From Aulostomus chinensis (lineage: Eukaryota; Chordata; Actinopteri; Syngnathiformes; Aulostomidae): DNA of 64,000 nucleotides. The position numbers and the translations under genes are program-made. How positions within the stretch are numbered: the first letter of the stretch is position 1; each line of letters opens with the position of its first letter. The DNA is taken from assembly GCA_037954235.1 (NCBI GenBank), contig JBBMOA010000014.1, forward strand, positions 18,423,273 to 18,487,272, given 5' to 3'. Positions 25,865 to 36,211 of the stretch are shown here, in pieces. The notes under the pieces are model-generated. The model worked only from the letters and a program-made list of their open reading frames with translations. It had not been told where the DNA came from and ran no database searches.

Positions 25865-27784
25865 TGGGTCTACCCTGTTATGTTTGAAAACCTGGAACTA
25901 GAGTGTTCTTGCTGTCAATGAGCAATATGCATAATGCGCACGATCTAATTTCACCCCCTGTACATGCATGAAATTCGGCACAATTGTCCGGTCTGGCTAA
26001 ACATTCACTAATCAAAAAGAAAAACACCACAAAAGTCTATAGCGCCACCTAGGGAGCCACACAACTAAAAGATAATTTTTTATAATCTGGAGCACTATAA
26101 CTCCTCCCACGAATGTCCCACAGACATGGGACCAACACCGTTGGACTCGTCTCATCAAGACGAACAATTCATACACTCTGACCCCTCACCTATCTACAAC
26201 AGAATGTCCACTAATTGGACAAAACTGTCAAAATGAGGACTTTTTTTACTTCCCCCAACACAATTATCTCCTCCTAGAGCATTAATGGTATCGCTTCCAA
26301 ACTTTCACACATTACTCTCCCAACTGTGCTGATTAAAATTTGCTTAAGGTTTTTATATGAATTACTGGGTTTGGATTTTATAAGCCATCAAAGTGGGGGA
26401 GACACGTTTCACGCTTACAATGGAAACCTAACGGGAGACCGTGTACTCTCAGGGCACATACTGTCAAACAAAAGCTTCTCACGTCTACACCATACATCCC
26501 ACAGCTTTAACAAACACACCACTGGATTCCTGACAAAAATCCCTACAAAAATATGGTATTATGTGTCACTCTTGACCAACGTGTGCCGACTTATTCAGCT
26601 TCTCCACACTACAATTCTGGTGCTCCTCCTCTCTCTCCACTCTAGCACAGATCAAAGACAGAGCAGTGGGGGAGGGGTTCTTAAAGGGCCAGCTCTCAGC
26701 TCTGCTCTCCACTCCAGCACAGATCAAAGACAGAGCAGTGGGGGAGGGGTTCTTAAAGGGCCAGCTCTCAGCTCTGCTCTCACTCTAGCACAGATCAAAG
26801 ACAGAGCAGTGGGGGAGGGGTTCTTAAAGGGCCAGCTCTCAGCTCTGCTCTCCACTAGAGCACAGATCAAAGACAGAGCAGTGGGGGAGGGGTTCTTAAA
26901 GGGCCAGCTCTCAGCTCTGCTCTCCACTCTAGCACAGATCAAAGACAGAGAAGTGGGGGAGGGGTTCTTAAAGGGCCAGCTCTCAGCTCTGCTCTCCACT
27001 CTAGCACAGATCAGAGACAGAGCAGTGGGGGAGGGGTTCTTAAAGGGCCAGCTCTCAGCTCTGCTCTCACTCTAGCACAGATCAAAGACAGAGCAGTGGG
27101 GGAGGGGTTCTTAAAGGGCCAGCTCTCAGCTCTGCTCTCACTCTAGCACAGATCAGAGACAGAGCAGTGGGGAGGGGTTCTTAAAGGGCCAGCTCTCAAC
27201 TCTGCTCTCACTCTAGCACAGATCAAAGACAGAGCAGTGGGGGAGGGGTTCTTAAAGGGCCAGCTCTCAGCTCTGCTCTCACTCTAGCACAGATCAAAGA
27301 CAGAGCAGTGGGGGAGGGGTTCTTAAAGGGCCAGCTCTCAGCTCTGCTCTCACTCTAGCACAGATCAGAGACAGAGCAGTGGGGGAGGGGTTCTTAAAGG
27401 GCCAGCTCTCAGCTCTGCTCTCACTCTAGCACAGATCAGAGACAGAGCAGTGGGGGAGGGGTTCTTAAAGGGCCAGCTCTCAGCTCTGCTCTCCACTCTA
27501 GCACAGATCAGAGACAGAGCAGTGGGGGAGGGGTTCTTAAAGGGCCAGCTCTCAGCTCTGCTCTCCACTCCAGCACAGATCAAAGACAGAGCAGTGGGGG
27601 AGGGGTTCTTAAAGGGCCAGCTGTCAGCTCTGCTCTCACTCTCTGACCAGACTCAGGCTTCTAACTCCTAAACTACAAGGCCTACAGATTTGACAATTAC
27701 ATCTTTGGATTCGGGCCGGTGTCAAGGACGCGGCCACAGGCCACGCGGGGGCTCGGGCCCTAATAACGCTGCTTGCAGCTTTAA
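25865..27784 (-). mobile_element. Non-autonomous element carrying a minisatellite, copy 1
   Basis: Present in copy B but absent from copy A, so it arrived after the duplication. It replaced 52 bp. Read on the minus strand it starts with AAAGCTGCAAGCAGC next to TTAA and continues AGGGCCCGAGCCC. It then holds the 72-bp tandem array and ends in sequence including GGTGGCGCTATAG and CCAGACCGG blocks. The element at 41727-43763 has the same beginning, array and GGCGCTAT / CAGACCGG blocks. No protein is encoded; open frames come from the array. The class is unassigned. This copy lacks the terminal hairpin seen in the other. Confidence 0.8.
26646..27640 (+). repeat. 72-bp minisatellite, 14 units
   Basis: The unit begins CACAGATCAAAGACAGAGCA and contains GTGGGGGAGGGGTTCTTAAA and GGGCCAGCTCTCAGCTCTGC. 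Units are 72 bp, or 71 bp where one C of CTCCACTC is missing. A unit of 72 bp equals 24 codons, so some frames stay open over several units and give a spurious repetitive protein (26326-27075 on the plus strand). Each unit has G5AG4 and G3 runs on the plus strand. Confidence 0.95.
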
Positions 27785-30312
27785 TTAACATTGAAATTTT
27801 ATCAATATTTTATAGTAACTGCATCAAAATCATAGGAAACTTGTGTGGGAGAGTCAGAAACGCACAACAATGAGAGGGAAATGATTATAAAGAATAAAAT
27901 CAGGAATTATTTGAGACTATATGAAGGAAAACTGTGTTAATCCATCTTTGAAACAAAACAAAAACAATGTAGTGTTTTTAACAAAACTTGGAAGAGGGGT
28001 GTAGAATGAGCCAATTTGGGGGCAGACTATTTAGAGTTCCACCTGCTGTTAAGAGGAAACGGCATCTCAAATTTGTGTCATAAACACTTCAAAAAAAAGA
28101 AAAAAACCTGGTGCCGTGTTACTGTGAAGACACTCAGGTTCTGTGAAAAGAAATTGTGATGTCAGATGGCAAATTTTGATATCTCGCCATAGTAAAAACG
28201 GCAAAACCGCAGTAGCAGACTCCAAATGGTCAGGAGACATCTTCCAGATGTATTTGGTTGTCGTTTTCATAGTGCCACCTTGTGGTAAAAAGATTTAAGT
28301 ATGATGTAAAAGCATTGAAATCGCTGCTTTGTCTACATGTGATGCAACAACACAATAAACACAGCATAGCAATCTCTGTGAATCCCCTTTCTCTCTTAAA
28401 CGCTCGTGGGTTTTTTGTGTTGTTGTTTTCATACTAAATTGAGCCTGCAACTGCAGAGAGCCTGTTTTGTCGACATTAAGGTTAGTCTTGATGAAGTGGC
28501 TCTAATTCGAGTAACTGCTGCAAAGTTGAACGGTCTTCACAACGAGGTGTACAAAATCTCGGTATTTAGTTCAGCCGGTTGTTGGTAACGTCTTTTAGTG
28601 GATTCACTTTGTCTCACATCCTTGGTAACAAAAAAACAAAACAAAAACAAAAAACAAAACACTGCTGTTCCACTCTGTTTCTGTTTCTAAAACCGAGGGC
28701 CCGTCTGTGTTTTTTAATAAATATGTCTTGGTAATGTTGATATTATCGTTATAAAGCATCTTCATTCAATGCTGCTTGTCACAATTTTCATCTTGTCGTA
28801 GTTTTAGTCTTTTTTTTTTTTTTACAAATATCTAAAAATGGAACACTATTAAGAATAACTCATGGGTAACACTTGATCCTGAGCTAAAACTAAACACTGA
28901 TGAGGCCGCTCCAAGTCACTACATAAAGTTGCCATGTTTTTATTATCTAATTCCTGAAAAATTTGGACACACAAGGTTTCCATCCCGCAAAAATATACCA
29001 AGTAATATGATGCACATTAATTCATGTCATACAATGAAAATATGCCCTTTCCTTTATTTATATGTATTCAGATTTAATTTTCGAGCAGGGAAAAATGAGT
29101 ATCACAGAATTTGAATGTCCCTTTGATAAAGGGTGAGAGAGCCTCCAGTTATTTCCTACACAAACTTTTTCACTTACTTTTTAAGGGAAACCTCTAAGAG
29201 TCCTACTTTTGCCACATCACACCCCCGTGTTAGAGCGTATTCAGACAAATAGAGAAGCATGTTATGGATTGCTCAATGGGCTGCAATCTGTGGTTGTACT
29301 GAGATTTAAACATGAGAACAAGAAAATCTTGTGTAATTAGTGATTCATGTTCTGGTAGCTCCACAAAAAACCCCTCATTGGCACTGCCACACAAACAAAT
29401 GGAGACGAAGAAAACTGCCAAACAGCTGGTACACTATTGTGCATTGGGGGCTTGAACATGGCTCTGCCAGCAGCTCATCCTCAGTCGGATACCCTTGAGG
29501 TCATAATCCCACTCCTGCTTTCAGCCCTACTCCCCTCCTCATTTTCTCCTCTCTCTGGAAGTTTTTCCTCAACTGGCGTAGCTCCTTTAATTCTTTATGC
29601 AAAATAAAGATGAGGAAGTAGGTCAACTGATGAGGAAGTAGGCCAATAAAGTTCACTTGACAGCAGCAAAACAACCTTTTATAACAAGTCTGCTATGTCT
29701 GAAATTTGCCACCTTAAACTGGATGCTCTGCATAGGAAGAAGCCAGAAAACTATTTTGGCATTAACCTTGACTGATTCCTGACAGGGACAAGACGACTGT
29801 ACATCATGAGCAATAATCGCAACAGTTGTACACGATATCTGCGTTCGTGAGGCACAGCAAGAGCGTAAGCCTAATTACAGATGGCGATTTAATGAGAATA
29901 ATCAACTGGGTAGATATGTTAATGTGTAGACCTAACTGGCTAATGATCAGCAACCTGAGCAAACACGACAACATATGTGGGAACACAAACACAACCTAAA
30001 GTAAGCTCACTAACTCATCCATTGATTCACATCATCCCCTCCAGACTGAGTGGGTAGGGTGTTTTAGTAAGTTGGCAGCCATCATATGAAGCATTAGCTT
30101 TTGAAAAGAATGCAGAGGGCAGAATAACAATCAAATATTCTCATTTTTATTCTACTTTTGTCTGCTTTCTCCTCTAAACATGATAGTTTTTACTGTTTGT
30201 GTATCATTAATAAACCTTAATACTTACGACAGTAATAGGATCCGCCTTCATGTGTTATGATGTAACTTTGATGAGTCTGGTACTCTTGAGGGATTGCTTG
30301 CTGCTTTTAAAG

Positions 30313-30488
30313 CAGCCTCGTCCCCAATTTCATGTCTTTGGATGGTGGGAAGAAGCCGGAGTAACTGGAAAGAACCCACACAGGAACAGGGAGAACATGC
30401 AGACTCCACACAGAAGGATCCTGTGCTCAAACCCTGAACCTTCTTGCTGTGAGGCGGCAGTGCTAACCACTGCCCCACCGTGCAGCCT
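30313..30488 (-). mobile_element. Head half of the split resident SINE
   Basis: This covers the SINE from the AGCCTCGTCC position through the complement of the B-box region to the head (GTGCAGCC end at 30487). Together with 24409 to about 24611 it makes one full-length element of about 376 bp, interrupted by the 5.7-kb copy B. The flank 30489-30499 (CTTAGGATACT) matches 24398-24408 with one mismatch, as expected for this SINE's target-site duplication. Confidence 0.85.
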
Positions 30489-30499
30489 CTTAGGATACT

Positions 30500-30560
30500 C
30501 AATTTGCAAATTTGAAGTATGCAGTATGGAAGTATGTGATTTGGGACACAGCAACTGTTT
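30500..30560. mobile_element. Right end of the DNA-transposon-like repeat
   Basis: AAATTTGAAGTATGCAGTAT and GTGATTTGGGACAC form the complementary terminus to the left part at 23880. The two halves are separated by the SINE and by copy B. Confidence 0.6.
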
Positions 30561-30618
30561 CTGTATACTAGTTCTTCCTTAGAAGCTTTTTTTTTTTTAA
30601 TAGACATTCCTCAAATTG

Positions 30619-30812
30619 GGCGGCACGGGGGTGCAGTGGTTAGCACTGTCGCCTCACAGCAAGAAGGTTCAGGGTTCGAGTCCCGGCTCAGGGACGGCAT
30701 CTTTCTGTGTGGAGTCTCCATGTTCTCCCTGTTCCTGTGTGGGTTCTCTCCAGGTACTCTGGCTTCCTCCCACAGTCCAAAGACATCAAGAGGGGACGAG
30801 GCTAATTGAATA

Positions 30813-30858
<46 letters not shown>

Positions 30859-31012
30859 GTGAGTGTGAATGGTAGTCTATGTGTTGTCCCTGTGATGGAC
30901 TGGCGACCTGTCCAGGGTGAACCCCGCCTCTCACCTGAAAGCCACTGGGATAGGCTCCAGCCCCCCATGACCCTTAATCAGGATAAGTGGAAGAAAATGG
31001 ATGGATGGATTT
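30619..31012 (+). mobile_element. tRNA-derived SINE with an internal microsatellite
   Basis: This is a complete head (GGCGGCACGG), B box (GGTTCGAGTCC), central domain and ATGG tail. A 9-bp duplication CTCAAATTG flanks it at 30610-30618 and 31013-31021. Between the central domain and the GTGAGTGTGAATGG block, the usual ATACTCTAAATTGAC stretch is replaced by (CT)n(AT)n at about 30814-30858. Open frames through it are not genes. Confidence 0.9.
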
Positions 31013-31021
31013 CTCAAATTG

Positions 31022-32508
31022 TCCAATGTTACGTCTCTGTTGTTTTTTTTATTACTTTATTCAATCTTCTGTTATGCTGTTTGTGGAAAGTGCATCAAAA
31101 CATCCTTCATGTGACTTTAAGAAAACACAAGAAGTGTAGTGAACCACATCTAAGACTCAAGAGTTGTGTTTACAGCTTGTTCTTCTTAAGGACATTGCTT
31201 TTTGAAGGCTTTCCAGGGCACAATATTTCTCTCCTGAAACATCACACATGGTTTGTCATGTGAGTTTTCTGAGTCATTTCCCCATTCAGGATACACAGAG
31301 ATATATTCTTCCCTTAAGCTTAAAACTGACGTTCAACCACTCCAAAGTGCATTTCTTTTGTGTTTGTTGAAATCAGTGTAAGCTTTACAGTTAAACTGTA
31401 AGCCATCACAAAAAAAATCATTGTTACATCATTTGTGTAAAACGACGGTGGCAGTGGGAGGGAAAGAAACGACAGATGAAAAGGTTGCATAAACAACTTT
31501 AGTATTTATATTTTTTCATCACATGCAGGTCCCCCAATGAAGTTAGAGGAGGTCAGTGTTTCAAAGAGAGGGTCAAAGCAATTTTAAAAATAGTACAGGA
31601 TGAGATTTTGTGTCAGCTACAATTAACAGACGAACCCTTGTGGTGATGTTGCCCTATGGTGACCTCTGAGGAACAAGTCTGGACATTTTTTGTCAGTTTT
31701 ATGCTTTAAAAAAAAAGAAGAAGCTCCAAACAATTTAAGTGTTGGTAATGAAATTAAAAAAAAAACTATTTTTGCTGCTTTTGGTCAAATTTGATCAAGG
31801 TCTCAGCTTTAAAGAATATGAATTTGCATATTAAGTGTATAATTAACTGTAGCTGTTTGAATTATAGATTGAAAATAGGCTGCAGCAGGTAAAACTTTAA
31901 TTTAAGTAATTATATGAATTAGGATAATGAAGCCTACTCTGAGTAAAGTGTTTTATCATGATGTCTTAATATGTTGCCTTAACTGTTGGCATTGACATCA
32001 TTTTAAAGTCTCAGGACAGGATAAAAGGACAGTCTACTTATGTAAGAATTGTCAATTACACAAAGTAATTTACATCAATTAATAACTAAACTAAAGTAAA
32101 CTTTCTGTTTTCTGACTCTTTATGACAAATTGTAATAGTTCGTTTTGTGTCTTGGCTGGGTATACGCCGTTTGTCTTTTCCCTTGAATAAAAATAAATAT
32201 CTATACAGCATCCATTCTTCCCACTGGATGTGGATAAATTTTCTTAAATCTGGTTTATTAGTTATTCCTCAAAATAAACTCAAGCTCAGGTTAATGAAAC
32301 GTGCATGTTTTGTTCAGTAAGAGCTTCACAAATGATCTGCACTATGATCATTTTAAAAGCATAGATACGATCATCAGAAGTGAAAAGCCAACATTACGTT
32401 GAATTTGACTACACCTGCAGTTGCATTACTTCACTGCCACCGCTGCTTGCTTTGAGTTTCGTTTCTCTTGGCATGATGATGTCATATGTCCTGTGCAACT
32501 TCTTCCTC

Positions 32509-32510
<2 letters not shown>
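31022..32510. other. Intergenic, nothing recognised
   Basis: AT-rich sequence with no supportable exon or known repeat. Confidence 0.6.
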
Positions 32511-32540
<30 letters not shown>

Positions 32541-32551
32541 CTTCTTCTTCT
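32511..32551. repeat. (TTC)n microsatellite
   Basis: About 13 TTC/CTT units, giving a poly-Phe or poly-Ser open frame that is not a gene. Confidence 0.95.
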
Positions 32552-32917
32552 CAAAATTCTACACCGTAAAATACCTTAAATTCATTTGAACCAATTCAAG
32601 AAATCTAATTTCTTCAAGACGACAGAACTGAGGTTCAACAACTTATTTCCTGGTCCTAGGATTCACTCCTGCACCAGTCTATTACGTTTCAAACCACATT
32701 ACACTGGGTCCACCAATATATTATAATGACATTAAATGCTATTCACCTGTGTCTACGCATGGACCCAACATTTTGAGACAAATTACTATTATGAATATAG
32801 ACAGAGCATATATATACTGTATATATGCACCACTCAGCATATTTGGAGGGGGAATAAGTCAACAGTAGTATTGTTTATTTTACTCTGGAAATTCAATATT
32901 TTGAATCTTTTTTATTT

Positions 32918-35900
32918 CTTCGTCTTTGTCTTCGTCGTCCTCCGCTTCATCCGGTGGGTTCGGGTCGCGGGGGCAGCAGTATCAGCAAGGAAGCCCAGAC
33001 TGCCCTCTCCCCAGCCACTTCAACCAGCTCTTCCGGGAGGATCCCGAGGCGTTCCCAGGCCAGCCGAGAGATATAATCCCTCCACCGTGTCCTGGGTCAG
33101 CCTCGAGGCCTCCTCCCAGTTGGACATGCCTGGAAAACCTCCAGAGGGAGGCGCCCAGGAGGCATCCTCACCAGATGCCCGAACCACCTCAAGTGGCTCC
33201 TCTCGACATGGAGGAGCAGCGGTTCTACTCTGAGTCCCTCCCGAATGACTGAGCTTCTCACCCTATCTCTAAGGGAGAGCCCAGCCACCCTGCGGAGGAA
33301 ACTCATTTCGGCCGCTTGTATTCGCGATCTCGTTCTTTTGGTCATGACCCAAAGCTCATGACCATAGGTGAGGGTTGGAACGTAGATTGACCGGTAAATC
33401 GAGAGCCTCGCCTTTTGGCTAAGCTCCCTCTTCACCACAACAGACTGGTTTAGCAACCGCAAGACTGCGGATGCCGCCCCAATCCGCCTGTCAATCTCCC
33501 GCTCCATCTTACCCTCACTCGTGAACAAGACCCCGAGATACTTAAACTCCTCCACCTGAGGTAAGACCTCCCCCCCGACCTGGAGTGGGCAAACCACCCT
33601 TTTTCGGCTGAGGACCATGGCCTCAGACTTGGAGGTGCTGATTCTCATCCCAGCCGCTTCACATTCGGCTGCAAACTGTCCCAGCAAGAGCTGGAGGTCG
33701 TGGCCCGATGGCGCTAAGAGGACTACGTCATCCGCAAACAGCAAAGACGACATCCTCCCGCCACCAAACTCAACCCCCTCCACCACCCGGCTGCGCCTAG
33801 AAATTCTGTCCATAAAAGTTATGAACAGAACCGGTGACAAAGGACAGCCTTGGTGGAGTCCAACCCTCACTGGGAACAAGTCCGACTTACTACCGGCCAC
33901 ACGGACCAGACTCTCACTCCTCCGGTAGAATGACCGTACTCCCGGAGTACCCCCCACAGTATGCTCCTGGGAACACGGTCGTAAGCCTTCTCCAAGTCCA
34001 CAAAGCACATGTGGACTGGTTGGGCAAACTCCCATGCCCCCTCCAGCACCCTAGCGAGGGTGAAGAGCTGATCCATGGTTCCACGGCCAGGACGAAAACC
34101 ACACTGCTCCTCCTCAATCTGAGGTTCGACTATCGCCCTGACCCTCCTCTCCAGTACCCTGGCGTAGACCTTACTAGGGAGGCTGAGAAGTGTGATCCCC
34201 CGATAGTTGGAACACACCCTCTGGTCCCCTTTCTTAAAGACGGGGACCACCACCCCGGTCTGCCACTCCAAAGGCACTTCCCCCGATGTCCACGCAATGT
34301 TGCAGAGACGTGTCAGCCAAGACAGCCCCACTACATCCAGAGCCTTGAGATACCCAGGGCGGATCTCATCCACCCCCGGGGCTCTGCCACCGCGGAGTTG
34401 TTTAACTGCCTCGGCGACTTCTGCCCCGGAGATTCGACGACCCCCCCCAAGCACTCCCCAGACTCTGTCTCCTCCACGGAGTACATGCTGGTGGGATTGA
34501 GGAGTTCCTCAAAGTATTCCTTCCACCGCCCAATTATCTCCCCAGTTGACGTCAGCAGCCTCCCACCCCCACTGTAAACAGTGTGGGCAAGTTGCCGCCT
34601 TCCCCCCCTGAGGCGACGGACGGTTTGCCAGAACCTTTTTGGAGCCGACCGATAGTCGTTCTCCATGGCCTCACCGAACTCTTCCCACGCCCGAGTTTTT
34701 GCTTTGGCGACCGCCACAGCTGCACACCGTTTGGCCTGCCGGTACCGGTCAGCTGTCTCTGGAGACCCACAGGCCAGCCATGCCCTGTAAGCCTCCTTCT
34801 TCAGCCTGACGGCTCCCCTCACCTCTGGTGTCCACCAGCGGGTTCGAGGATTACCCCCGCGGCCGGCCCCAGCAGCCTTGCGGCCACAGCTCACAGCAGC
34901 CGCCTCGACAATGGCAGAGCGGAACATGGCCCATTCGGACTCAATGTCCCCCACTACCCCCGTGATGTGATCAAAGCTCTGCCGGAGGTGGGAGTTAAAG
35001 ATCGTTCTGACTGGTTCTTCTGCCAGGCGTTCCCAACAAACCCTCACTACTCGTTTGGGCCTGCCAGGTCTGCGCGGCATCTTCCCCTGCCATCTGATCC
35101 AACTCACCACCAGGTGGTGATCAGTTGACAGCTCAGCTCGTCTCTTCACCCGAGTGTCCAGAACATGCGGTCGCAGGTCAAATGATACGACTATAAAATC
35201 TATCATAGACCTGCGACCTAGGGTGTCCTGGTGCCATGTGCACCGGTGGGCATCCTTATGCTTGAACATGGTGTTCGTTATGGCCAAACTGCGACTTGCA
35301 CAGAAGTCCAATAACTGAACACCACTCGGGTGCAGGTCGGGCCTGCCGTTCCTCCCAATCACACCTCTCCAGGTCATGCTGTCGTTGCCCACATGAGCGT
35401 TGAAGTCTCCCAGTAGGACAATGGAGTCCCCAGCCGGGGCACCATCCAGTACCCTTCCCAAGGACTCCAAAAAGGGTGGGTACTCTGAACTAGTGTTCGG
35501 CGCATATGCGCAGACCACAGTCAGGACCCGTTCCCCGACCCGAAGGCGCAGGGAAGCAACCCTTTCGTCCACGGGGGTAAACCCCAACGTACAGGCAGAG
35601 AGTCGAGGGGCAACCAAAAAGCCCACCCCAGCCCTCCGCCTCTCACCCGGAGCAACTCCAGCAAAAGAGAAAGTCCAACCCCTCTCAAGGACTCAGGTTC
35701 CGGACCCAGAGCTATGTGTCGAGGTGAGGCCGACTATATCTAGCCGGTAACGCTCAACCTCTTCCACCAGCTCTGGCTCCTTCCCCAACAGAGAGGTAAC
35801 GTTCCATGTCCCAAAAGCCAGCTTCCATGTCTGTGGTTCAGACAGCCGAGGCACCCGCCTGAAACTGCCACCCAAACCACATTGCACCGGACCCCTCCGG

Positions 35901-35932
35901 TTCCCCCGATGAGTGGTGAGTCCAAGGGAGGA
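32918..35932 (-). mobile_element. Rex3 non-LTR retrotransposon (RTE clade), near full length
   Basis: The element spans 3.0 kb on the minus strand and is flanked by an 11-bp direct repeat (CTTTTTTATTT) at 32907-32917 and 35933-35943, taken as the target-site duplication. It encodes an apurinic-type endonuclease followed by reverse transcriptase, as in RTE elements. The sequence at 34247-34267 matches a widely used Rex3 PCR primer site exactly, and 33832-33852 matches the partner site with two differences, as I recall those primers. The 3' end on the sense strand is a degenerate GACGAAGACAAAG-type repeat. Rex3 is common in teleosts. The T-rich duplication is simple sequence, so the exact ends are a little uncertain. 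Confidence 0.9.
32947..35887 (-). pseudogene. Rex3 endonuclease-reverse transcriptase, inactivated
   Basis: The reading frame starts in the endonuclease N-terminal region (GTWNVTSL motif, about 35820). It continues with the catalytic GDFNAHVG (about 35390-35410) and the STDHHLV motif (about 35110-35130), then the linker. Reverse transcriptase follows, with GITLLSLPSKVY, GFRPGRGTMDQL, HQGCPLSPVLF and the catalytic FADDVVLL (33721-33738). The C-terminal region ends at TGA 32947-32949. Four lesions are visible: an in-frame TGA at 35693-35695, a frameshift at a run of eight C (34441-34448), a second frameshift near 33936-33945, and a TGA at 33097-33099 where an Arg codon of CGA type is expected. 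The antisense strand has long open frames that are shadows. Confidence 0.88.
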
Positions 35933-36127
35933 CTTTTTTATTTGTTTCTAACAATTTACATAATTTTGTACATTTTCTGGTTTCTTTATATTGTACTAAA
36001 CAGTCACATGCTGAAATATAAAGGAGAGGATCAGATCCACAAACACACAAATTACCTCACACAACGATGGGTGACAAATCAAGAGAAAAGCAAACATAAG
36101 GAAAAGCCTGCCCTCCTATGCTTAAAT

Positions 36128-36148
36128 TGATATCAGCTGCATTGTGGA

Positions 36149-36210
<62 letters not shown>

Positions 36211-36211
36211 G
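36128..36211. repeat. (GT)n(GA)n microsatellite with a shared 22-bp leader
   Basis: About 19 GT units and 11 GA units follow a 22-base sequence (36128-36149, starts TGATATCAGCTG). The same 22 bases precede the GT repeat at 54077-54157. Confidence 0.95.

Larger units (their letters stand above)
24525..30314. repeat. Daughter copy of the segmental duplication (copy B)
   Basis: 24525-25864 matches 18490-19829, and 27785-30314 matches 19882-22533. The insertion at 25865-27784 interrupts it, and a 120-bp gap lies at about 27955 relative to copy A. At the right end the copy runs into SINE sequence with only CA shared (30313-30314), a microhomology-type junction. Confidence 0.92.

Noticed and set aside
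26326..27075. 249-codon open frame with a repeated QIKDRAVGEGFLKGQLSALL peptide
   Set aside because: It is the 72-bp minisatellite read in frame. Units of 71 bp break it and the same array occurs on the other strand elsewhere.
26646..27640. CRISPR-like tandem array
   Set aside because: There are no unique spacers; the whole 72-bp unit repeats. The context is a vertebrate genome.
30616..31263. 215-codon plus-strand open frame
   Set aside because: It runs through a SINE and its microsatellite; no coding features outside them.
33834..34577. Long plus-strand open frame
   Set aside because: Antisense shadow of the GC-rich Rex3 coding sequence on the minus strand.
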